64,000 nt of DNA, from assembly GCA_003313425.1 (NCBI GenBank), contig NHZP01000063.1:124001-188000 (forward strand), given 5' to 3'. The translations under genes and the position numbers were made by a program. The stretch's first letter is position 1; each line of letters opens with the position of its first letter. The DNA comes from Pseudopyrenochaeta lycopersici. Its lineage: Eukaryota > Ascomycota > Dothideomycetes > Pleosporales > Pseudopyrenochaetaceae. Positions 1-7,766 of the stretch are shown piece after piece. The notes beneath the pieces were generated by a model. That model made no database searches and was not told the DNA's origin. It worked only from the letters and a program-made list of their open reading frames with translations.

Positions 1-11
1 CAAGATGGTGG

Positions 12-3000
12 ATGGAAGTTGAGGCAGAGACATGGGCAGAGACCAACGGCCTATGGCTGCCACTAGCATTAAGCGTCATCAACGGACGACTGGCCCCAGA
101 TGATTGGGTCCTCGATAGTGGAAGCTACACACACGTGACCGGAAGACGGTCGCTTTTTGAGACATTAAGTCCGGCGCCACCTGGGAAGCGGGTGATGGGC
201 GTCGGCGGAGGCGTGGCAATCGCTGGCGTTGGGACAGTCAAGATCCCGATCGCCTGCCAGGTCGACGGCAAAGTCTATAACAAGACCTTCACCATTCAGA
301 ACGTCTCGTATGCGCCAGGTCTCCCTTTCAACATCATCTCTTGTCGAGCATTGACGTTGACGAATGACGGAGAGAAGGCAGGCATACGATTCGTGATGGA
401 TGGCCATGATCTTGAGATTGTGCGGACAGAGACTGGCCAAGTGATAGCCACGGCTGACTGCCGCACCACCGACCTGTACGTGCTGTCACGACCGAAAGCA
501 GAAGCCACCCGAAAGCGACGACCGCAGCCATATGCCTTCACAGCAATACCCTCAGATGTGCCTATCGAGACTCACCATCGTCGACTGGGGCACCTCGGAG
601 AAGGGAGGTTGAGGAGGCTGCTACGACGTCTCAAGGTGTCAAGTTCAGAGGACCCACTACCACCATGCGAGTCCTGTATCCGAGCAGGCATGAAGAGAAG
701 AAACTTCAAGGACTCCGGGATAAGGAGCAAGAAGCCTTTGCAGAGGGTCTTTGTTGACCTAGCAGGGCCAGTCAACGCGTATGATGGCAAGAAGAAAGTC
801 AATGATCGCTTCGCTCTCACCATTACAGACGACTATACAAGATACAGATGGGTGAGAGTGTTGCGACACAAGAACGATGCAGCAAGAGAACTGCAGATCT
901 GGAAGACCCAGGTTGAGAAAGAACTAAAACACGAACTGCTAGCCGTCCGAAGAGATAATGGCGGAGAGTTCGATAACAAACTATTAAACGAGTTTTTCAG
1001 AGAGACGGGCGTCAAAGTTGAGCCTACAGCACCGTATAATCCAGAGCAGAACGGGGTCGCAGAAAGGGGCATGAATATTTTGTTCACTGCAGTGAGAGCG
1101 ATACTAGACGAGTCGAATCTCGGTCAACATTGTTTCGCTGAGATCCTCATCAGCGTCACTGACATAGTCAACTATTGCCCAACGTCAGCTAATCCTAACG
1201 ATCAGCCACCATACGAGCGACTGTATGGAAGGCTACCGCCGATAGAGCACCTGCGAGTGTTGGGCTGCGAGTGCTGGAAGCCCCGACCCCGAAGCGACTA
1301 CTCGAACTTCAGGAAGCTTGATCCCCGGGCGGACAAGTGCTATCTTCTCGGTTGCGTTGCGAAACATCAGTATCGGGTATGGAATACCTACACCGAGCGA
1401 GTCGAGTTAGTTCGAGATCTGCACTTTAATGAGGACATATTTGGTCCAGAGGGAGAAGTCCCCGAGACTGTGCGCCGACCGGCCTATTGCGATGAGGTTA
1501 GAATTCAAGATACCCTTGCACATAGGACTAAGCGGCGACGGTACTCCACGATCGAGGGGGAGACTCTAGCGGCTTTGTCAGTGAGGCCTGCTGCGATCGA
1601 TGGAGGACTGGTGTTGATCGCTGAAGACGGCGAGATTAATGAAGCGGAACGCTTCTCCGAAGAGAGTACACAGACTCAAGTGGCCCAGTCGCTAGCGTCT
1701 GTAGACCATGACGATTGGAGCGCAGGAATTGAGTGTCTAGCTGCGCTGTCAGCACTAGAGAAGAATCAAGATAAACTCGAGAACCATGTGGTTGATCATG
1801 CTGCTGGTGGCCCATACGAACCAAAGAACTATGAGGATGCTGTCACGTGTGCGGACGCATCACGATGGATTCCATCTATGGACGAAGAAGTCAAAGAGAT
1901 TATAGCCAACGACGTGTGGGATGTCGTAGACCCCCCACCAGGAGTGTCAATCCTAACCGGCAAGTTTGCATACAAGGTCAAGACCAATGCTGATGGAGAA
2001 GTCACTCGTTACAAGTCCCGATGGTGCGCCCGCGGATTCGAACAAGAGCTAGGCGTCGACGTCCTTGAGACGTTTGCGTCGGTGGTAAAGCCGATGAGTT
2101 ACAAGCTTCTGTTCGTTCTAGCCTGCCTGCTAGGCTGGTCGATCGAGCAGATGGACGTCAAGACAGCTTTCCTGTACGGAAAGATCGACACGGACGTCTA
2201 TATGGAACTGCCACCAAATATTAAGGATCAGTACCCTGGAAAGATTTGCAAGCTGAATAAAGCCCTATACGGGCTCAAGCAATCTCCTCGGATCTGGTAT
2301 CTTACCTTAAGCCAGGCGCTGCGGCCCATGGGATTTGTAGCAATCTCCGAAGACTATAGTGTCTTCGTCAATCAAGGCAAACGCTTGATCATTGCGACAT
2401 ATGTGGATGACCTCTTGATCTTGGGAAAGGATCAGGAAGCGATTGCATCTGTCAAGAGCGCTCTGTCGGAGCACTTCAAGATGAGTGATCTGGGTCCAGT
2501 CGCCCACTATCTGGGAGTGAAGGTGATCCGGGAGGATACCTCGCGGGGTAGTAGGATTAAGCTAACCCAACGCGCATATGCTGAGAAGGTGTTGAGAACC
2601 TTTGGAATGGCAGACTGTACTCCTGTGTCGACTCCAATGGACGAGAAGCTTGTGTTGGAACCCAGTAATGAGGCGTCAGACTTGCAGGACCGGAAATGGT
2701 ATCAGCGAGCGGTTGGGAGCCTCATGTATCTGATGCTCTGTACTCGCCCGGATATTGCGTATGCGGTCAGTCAGCTGGGTCGCTTCGCCGCCAATCCGTC
2801 ACAGAAACACCATGCGGCCTTGAAGAGGCTTCTTCGGTACCTGAAGGGTACCAGTGACTACGGCCTGGTAATAGATACGCAAGATCAGCCAGGTATCCTG
2901 ACGGGTTACACAGACGCGAACTGGGGAAGAGATGATGATCGCCGATCAACTGGGGGTTACGCCTTCACATTTGCCGGCACCGCCATCAGCTGGAAGTCGA

Positions 3001-3383
3001 AGCGTCAGGCTACTGTGGCGCTGTCCAGCTGTGAGGCCGAGTACATTGCGGAGTCTGAGGCCGCGAAGGAAGCGATATGGCTGCAGCGACTGTTGTGTCA
3101 GCTGCGAGTTGACCTCTCTCAGCCGAGCGGGCCTGAGCCAGTAACCATACTCGGAGACAATCGAGGGGCCCTGGCCCTGGCCAAGAACCCGATGTATCAT
3201 GCGAGAACGAAGCACGTGGACATCCGGTACCACTTTGTACGAGAGAAGGTAGAGGAGCAGCTTGTTAGGATGGAATGGATCGCAGGCGAGTTGAACCCAG
3301 CGGATGGACTCACTAAGCCGTTGAGCAAGACGAAGTTTGAATCCTTTCGGCGAATGGTTGGCTTGCGAAGGATCGATGAGTAG
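12..3383 (+). CDS. Copia Pol polyprotein (protease, integrase, RT, RNase H)
   Basis: This single open frame of 1123 residues copies the element RNA into DNA and integrates it. Visible in order: a pepsin-like protease DSG at about residues 35-37; the GAG-pre-integrase HHCC region at about 186-225; the integrase core with DLAGPV, DNGGEF and a Glu in NGVAERG; a copia-type reverse transcriptase with QMDVKTAFLYG and YVDDLL; and RNase H with TDANWG, SSCEAEY and a late GDN motif. No stop or frameshift is seen over 3.4 kb, so this copy is young. The frame is open to the window edge, so the true start and a Gag zinc knuckle are probably outside; the Met at base 12 is only the first one visible. The family call is certain; activity is not shown. 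Confidence 0.96.
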   Translation: MEVEAETWAETNGLWLPLALSVINGRLAPDDWVLDSGSYTHVTGRRSLFETLSPAPPGKRVMGVGGGVAIAGVGTVKIPIACQVDGKVYNKTFTIQNVSYAPGLPFNIISCRALTLTNDGEKAGIRFVMDGHDLEIVRTETGQVIATADCRTTDLYVLSRPKAEATRKRRPQPYAFTAIPSDVPIETHHRRLGHLGEGRLRRLLRRLKVSSSEDPLPPCESCIRAGMKRRNFKDSGIRSKKPLQRVFVDLAGPVNAYDGKKKVNDRFALTITDDYTRYRWVRVLRHKNDAARELQIWKTQVEKELKHELLAVRRDNGGEFDNKLLNEFFRETGVKVEPTAPYNPEQNGVAERGMNILFTAVRAILDESNLGQHCFAEILISVTDIVNYCPTSANPNDQPPYERLYGRLPPIEHLRVLGCECWKPRPRSDYSNFRKLDPRADKCYLLGCVAKHQYRVWNTYTERVELVRDLHFNEDIFGPEGEVPETVRRPAYCDEVRIQDTLAHRTKRRRYSTIEGETLAALSVRPAAIDGGLVLIAEDGEINEAERFSEESTQTQVAQSLASVDHDDWSAGIECLAALSALEKNQDKLENHVVDHAAGGPYEPKNYEDAVTCADASRWIPSMDEEVKEIIANDVWDVVDPPPGVSILTGKFAYKVKTNADGEVTRYKSRWCARGFEQELGVDVLETFASVVKPMSYKLLFVLACLLGWSIEQMDVKTAFLYGKIDTDVYMELPPNIKDQYPGKICKLNKALYGLKQSPRIWYLTLSQALRPMGFVAISEDYSVFVNQGKRLIIATYVDDLLILGKDQEAIASVKSALSEHFKMSDLGPVAHYLGVKVIREDTSRGSRIKLTQRAYAEKVLRTFGMADCTPVSTPMDEKLVLEPSNEASDLQDRKWYQRAVGSLMYLMLCTRPDIAYAVSQLGRFAANPSQKHHAALKRLLRYLKGTSDYGLVIDTQDQPGILTGYTDANWGRDDDRRSTGGYAFTFAGTAISWKSKRQATVALSSCEAEYIAESEAAKEAIWLQRLLCQLRVDLSQPSGPEPVTILGDNRGALALAKNPMYHARTKHVDIRYHFVREKVEEQLVRMEWIAGELNPADGLTKPLSKTKFESFRRMVGLRRIDE

Positions 3384-3453
3384 GGCAACGTCTCTGGAGC
3401 ATGAACGACGTGTGCGTGCCTAGCGGCAATTGAGGGGGAGCACTGCCCTCATC

Positions 3454-3462
3454 GAGGGGGAG
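3454..3462 (+). other. Polypurine tract of the copia element
   Basis: A nine-base all-purine run, GAGGGGGAG, lies directly against the LTR start, where LTR retrotransposons prime plus-strand DNA synthesis. A similar run sits about 20 bases upstream. Confidence 0.75.
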
Positions 3463-3586
3463 TGTCAAGATGGGCGATGAAGGCAGTGGTCATGTGACCT
3501 TGTCTACATGACTAATTAGCGTCATTACTTAGTCTCAGGCTCAGCTTGATTAATGAGATAACTCTTACACCCCCAAAGTTTTGACA
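3463..3586 (+). repeat. 3' LTR of the copia element
   Basis: This 124 bp repeat begins TGTCA and ends TGACA, the short inverted termini expected of an LTR. It lies 80 bp after the Pol stop codon. It is nearly identical to 4855-4978, with about five differences, which fixes both boundaries. At 124 bp it is short even for a copia LTR. Confidence 0.95.
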
Positions 3587-4474
3587 GCGCAGAAAGCTGG
3601 TCGTAGCGTGTCGCCTTGTCTAGCTCTTTTCACCGGCCCACATGGGATTAGCGCATCGGTAGGAAAATACGAGACAGTTCTCATGGTAGCGAGCGGTTTC
3701 GGCATAGCTGCGCAGCTACCTCACCTCAAAAAACTTATATATGGTTACAACACCTGCACGACTCAAACTCGCCGTGTCCACTTAGTCTGGCAAGTAGAGA
3801 CCACTGGTAAGCCAACAATTGGTGCCCGCGAATTTGGAACCTACGATTCGTAGATACTGGAATCGCGGTGCAGTCTTTCCTCAACAACGCTTTGGCAGAT
3901 GATTCCTTGGATGAAGGCTATGTGAGTATCTCCATATCATTATTGTTACATACATACCAACGTGAGATAGATTCTCAGCATCTCCATATATATCAAGAAC
4001 GGGAGAATAGACAGTGTGCCAGTTGGTCGTCGTGCTGTACTATGCAATGGCTCTGCGGATTTTACGGCGATTCTACAGGAAGAGATGTCTGGGAAGTATA
4101 TCGAAAGAGTTCAAGGTGAAAAACCAGGAGATATGTTGGTCATGGGTAAGATGTTCAGTCCTGTGACGCTGTCAATTTGCTAAATTTTTATAGTGTCAGC
4201 GACGGATCGAGTGCGGGATCATCTGCGGAGTCTAGTCCGTGGCTATTTGAACGATAATGTTCGACCCCTAGAGCTAGAATATCAACGGACGATGGAGTCA
4301 GCACTGAGGTCAGCGGGAATAGATATGAATCGTAAGAAGGCGGTCTGCCAGCTTCCCAAAGGAGCAGATTTCTGGGAGTTCGAATCTCATGAGAGATCTC
4401 ATAGGAGCATAGATCTCATGGGAGTGATCTCATGGAGCATAGATCTCATGGGAGTGATGATCTCATGGGAGTGA
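3587..4474 (+). pseudogene. Ferric reductase (FRE/NOX-like), 3' fragment cut by copia
   Basis: Spliced reading gives the C-terminal half of a fungal ferric-chelate reductase, a membrane flavocytochrome that moves electrons from NADPH through FAD and haem to iron(III). Introns with GT-AG ends fit at 3807-3853, 3922-3970 and 4146-4193 and keep one frame. The peptide shows the NAD-binding GPHG and VASGFGIAAQLP motifs, then LNNALADDSLDEGY, ILSISIYIKNG and a terminal block ending NDNVRPLELEYQ. The frame continues past the usual end into the adjacent tandem repeat, up to 4474, so the original stop may be lost. The N-terminal membrane domain is absent because the copia LTR abuts at 3586; it may lie left of the window. 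No promoter remains. Ferric reductases are common Starship cargo, relevant to the recombinase at 7.8-10.4 kb. Confidence 0.85.
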
Positions 4475-4817
4475 TGATCTCATGGGAGTGATGATCTCAT
4501 GGGAGTGATGATCTCATGGGAGTGATCTCATGGAGCATAGATCTCATGGGAGTGATGATCTCATGGGAGTGGGTCTCCCGAGAGCAGATCTCCGAAGAGA
4601 TTTTCTCCTGAAAGCCCATCTCTCCTGAGCCCCGATCTCCGAAGAGATTTTCTCATAAGAGCTTCTATCCTGAGAGCTCAGATCTCCGAGGTAATTTTCT
4701 CCTGAGAGCCCATCCCTCCTGAGCCCCGATCTCCGAAGAGATTTTCTCACGGGAGCTTCTATCCTGAGAGCCCAGATCTCCGGAGAGCTCAGATCTCCGA
4801 GGTAATTTTCTCATAAG
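4385..4817. repeat. Two-tier tandem repeat (17 bp and about 94 bp periods)
   Basis: The left half repeats a 17 bp unit, atgatctcatgggagtg, with interspersed shortened variants. The right half, from about 4585, repeats a roughly 94 bp unit built of related GATCTCC and TTTTCTC words, seen in two copies starting near 4622 and 4716. The array directly follows, and partly overlaps, the end of the ferric reductase frame. Confidence 0.85.
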
Positions 4818-4854
4818 ATAGACACCGGTGTCTCCATTATATTGCCTTCGGCTC

Positions 4855-4978
4855 TGTCAAGATGGGCGATGAAGGAAGTGGTCATGTGACCTTGTCTACA
4901 TGACTAATTAGCGTCATTACTTAGTCTTAGGCCTAGCTTGATTAATGAGACAACTCTTACACCCCCCAAGTTTTGACA
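4855..4978 (+). repeat. Solo copia LTR with GGCTC target duplication
   Basis: A second 124 bp copy of the LTR runs from TGTCA to TGACA. It is flanked on both sides by GGCTC (4850-4854 and 4979-4983), the 5 bp duplication typical of this class. No internal sequence follows, so this is the product of LTR-LTR recombination. The paralogous segment at 46993-47318 lacks it and represents the empty site. Confidence 0.93.
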
Positions 4979-5171
4979 GGCTCATGCTCTGATATGATTA
5001 CTGTAGCTGCTTCAACATGCATACCACAAAAGTGATGACTTTGATCAGATAAGCTGCAAGAAAAGGGTGTAGATTTGGGTAAGATTATGAAACAACTGGA
5101 AGGGGTAAGTAAGAGAGAGCTGAGACTGCGAACTCCTGCAGAACTTGCGATTTGCCGCTCTCTAGTACATA

Positions 5172-5450
5172 CAGTCGCTTGCATTTCCAATTTCCGCTTT
5201 CCGCGCGCGGCTCATTTGTTCATCCCGCGCTCACCCCGGACTCGCTTAGTGTAGGCTTTGCTAAGACTATCCTAGCTTTTGGGAGCACAGTAGATTCATT
5301 GGCCCAGAGGTTTCTGCTGATGATCTAGATCCTTTGGTGCTGGCGAAGCTAAAGTTATTCGGGAAAGGCTTTTCTTAAGCGAGACAGGGCTGATGTGGGA
5401 TGAATGATTTGTTGCTTGCAAAAACCGGAAACTGGAAGTGCAAGCGACTG
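5172..5450. mobile_element. Tc1/mariner-type MITE, 279 bp, TA flanked
   Basis: The ends are inverted repeats of about 25 bp starting CAGTCGCTTGCA, with two or three mismatches. Both sides are flanked by TA, the target of Tc1/mariner elements. No transposase is encoded. The copy of the surrounding repeat at 47 kb has no such segment, which supports an insertion here. Confidence 0.8.
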
Positions 5451-5828
5451 TACAGTATCAGCCAACCCGCTACTGAGCGCGAGGCAAATGTTCCCGACAT
5501 GTGCACGTAAGATCTAATGCTACCATCACCTAGAATCGCTGCCAGCGTGAGTTTTAGCGTGCTCACTAGCACAACCCTTCCCTTGCCGGCGTGATGGCCA
5601 GCATCAAGGCTCCCTGGAGTCGAAACCACGCCGCTGCCTACGTCAGCCCGGACAGCATTTCTTAGATCATGATAGAGAAGGACGTATGGAATATGGTGAG
5701 ACCAGTATTCGCGAGAATTCCAGGATTCATAGTTCTCGTGTCTCTCCTGTATTACCATTTTTCAAAACTTGCAGGCTTCAATAAATCTCGACCAGCCCTT
5801 TCCATTCGAGTGTTAGGGACTGACCATT

Positions 5829-6591
5829 ATGCTCTCCTCCATATTTACAGCTGCCATCGCAGCTTTCGCCGTTGCTGCGAGCTCCTCCAACGCCTCATTG
5901 GTTTCTCCACAGCCCATCAAACAGTTCCACTCACTTGCCAGCAACCTCAACAAATTAGCCGAGCTGATGCCTAAGAGCGCACTCCCCTTACCAAATGCCT
6001 CTCTTGAGCTCAAATACGTTCTTCTCGGCATTGGTACGCAAAACTATACTTGCAACACTAGAGGCGAGAGCACTGCTCGTGGCACTACTGGTGCCGTCGG
6101 TAAGCCATCAGTCTCTGAGGACGAAGCTGTACTGAAATATTGTAGCTCAACTCTATGATATTGGCACATCCCTCAACAGCGACCGCTTGGCTCAGTGGAA
6201 GATCAGCTCCATTTCATGCCTCGCACTCTCTCTGCGCTCTATGCCCCGACAGCTCGACCAGATGCTGCAATCGCAAGGCTTCCAGCACATCGTCGGCCAC
6301 CATTTCTTCAGCGTCGGTACGCCGATCTTCGCTCTCGACCAATTGGCCGAGCGACCATACCCTGTGGCTCAGGTCAACAAACTGAGCGAGATCGACGCTC
6401 CCAGGTCGTCTTGCCCCGACAACGAAGCCGCAGGCATGATCAAGTGGCTTTATATTCAGGACACAACGGGCATTTCTCACGGTAGCATCGACACCGTGTA
6501 CCGTATTGAGACTGCCGGTGGAAACAAGCCAAGCACTTGCAAGGGCCAGAAGTCCCACTTCGAGGTTGAATACACGGCACAATGTGAGTAA
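5829..6591 (+). CDS. Secreted DUF3455-family protein
   Basis: The Met at 5829 starts a signal peptide (hydrophobic segment near TAAIAAFAVAASSS) and a mature domain resembling fungal DUF3455 proteins of unknown function. An intron at 6100-6145 joins GTTGAV to AQLYDIG. Family-like blocks are GIGTQNYTC, GHHFFSVGTPIF and the late VYRIETAGG followed by a TC pair. Without further splicing the protein ends at 6591 as EYTAQCE. A second intron, 6584-6635, would give the more usual EYTAQYW ending and then needs a third intron near 6652-6703 to reach a nearby stop. The gene may therefore end near 6755. The signal peptide implies export. No partner genes are adjacent. Confidence 0.82.
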
Positions 6592-6759
6592 AGCCAGGCT
6601 CGCAAGTGCGATTCTACAGGCTAACGTGGCGGCAGACTGGGTCTTACTGCGGGTAAGCGTAGTGTTACTTAGCATGTTATGGCTGTCATTGGGTGCTTCT
6701 AGACATTTAGTGGCTACCGCCTCGACGAGTCTACTATATCTTTTTATACATAGGAGGCT

Positions 6760-7766
6760 TTCGAGAGAGGCCAGCATGTTCAAATTTGTACTCCATATGT
6801 CCCTGAGCATGGTCCGATCGACATCGTCAAATGTGATGACGTCACCTCCGTTCACCGAGACTGAGGACTGCCTGTTAAAGTTTCACACCTTTGAAGGACG
6901 AAAAAAAGGGAAACGGAGACCCGCAGTGATCAGTTGTTGCGGCGCGTTCGCAAGCAATACTCGAAATGGCGGAGTAAGACATGTAAGCTTCTAAACTTAG
7001 ATCTGTGTGTGAAGAAAGGCCACTTTCGACGTTTGCGCGGAGCCCATTTCGCACTCCGCATTCAGCAGTCGTTACCCTTCATCCACATGTTCCCGTTGAA
7101 TCAGCGGAGCACGTTCGGTCCAGTGCTTGCACAAAGGGTTTGATGTTTTGGGGGCCTGTTTTGGACCCTAGAAAAGGTGCTATACATAGGTAACATGAAA
7201 TAGAACAGCCCAAAAAACCAGAGGAGCCCAAATCAAAAGGTGCCCGGATGGAGGCCAGCCTATTTTAACACACCACAGGATTCAGACGCAAACAAGCATC
7301 AATCCGCCGCCTATCAAGATGGCGTCATCGAAGGTACGTACTACATGTTACCCGGGCGACTATGCTGACATGCCAAGCTTGCAGAACTCGACTGCTTCAT
7401 CCCTCGGGTTCCAGTACCTGGCTGCCTGTCTCTACCCTTAGATTTGTCAGCCAACGTAACTCCGAATCGAACTTAGGTCGCCTCCAAACCTTTGCATCAC
7501 CAGCTTCTCATTCGTAGTTTGCGCATCAGCAATAGAAGGCCGCGCGGAATATCTAAATACCTGACGTTATCTAATTTATACCATATGTGTCGCTGTTCCC
7601 TGTCTGTTAAAATATAGTTATCTCCCTGTATAACCGACTATTTATATGAGTTATCTCTCTAAGTTAAACCTATAAGTTATGTAGGTTTCAGGCTACGTGC
7701 ATACTAAGTTAGAAATACTCAGACGAGACGCGACTTATAAACACGAGCTGATTGAGCAGTCTCATT
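6760..7766. other. Gene-free interval
   Basis: No recognisable protein or RNA gene. A five-codon exon followed by a plausible intron and 17 more codons starts at 7320, but nothing identifies it. AT-rich runs occur at 7560-7700, downstream of the recombinase gene on the other strand. Confidence 0.5.

Larger units (their letters stand above)
1..3586 (+). mobile_element. Ty1/copia LTR retrotransposon, 3' part
   Basis: The element enters from outside the window and ends in a 124 bp LTR at 3463-3586. It carries protease, integrase, reverse transcriptase and RNase H in the Ty1/copia order, with integrase before reverse transcriptase. The 5' LTR, primer-binding site and any gag region lie left of base 1. 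A polypurine tract directly precedes the LTR. The right flank is in the middle of a ferric reductase coding sequence on the same strand, so the element interrupted that gene. A second, solo LTR of the same family is 1.3 kb downstream. Confidence 0.95.
4821..5516. repeat. Dispersed repeat, copy 1 (carries solo LTR and MITE)
   Basis: Segments of this stretch match 46993-47318, from the gtgtctccatt region through to gacatgtgcacgtaagatcta. Copy 1 is longer because it holds a solo copia LTR (4855-4978) and a MITE (5172-5450). I find no coding potential and do not recognise the family. Confidence 0.8.

Noticed and set aside
4544..4750. Open frame with repeated arginine/serine-rich blocks on the minus strand
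   Set aside because: It is a by-product of the tandem repeat, with no start context or family match.
7320..7440. Possible tiny gene, ATG GCG TCA TCG AAG then a GT-AG intron and 17 codons
   Set aside because: Too short, no homology recognised, and the splice sites could be chance.
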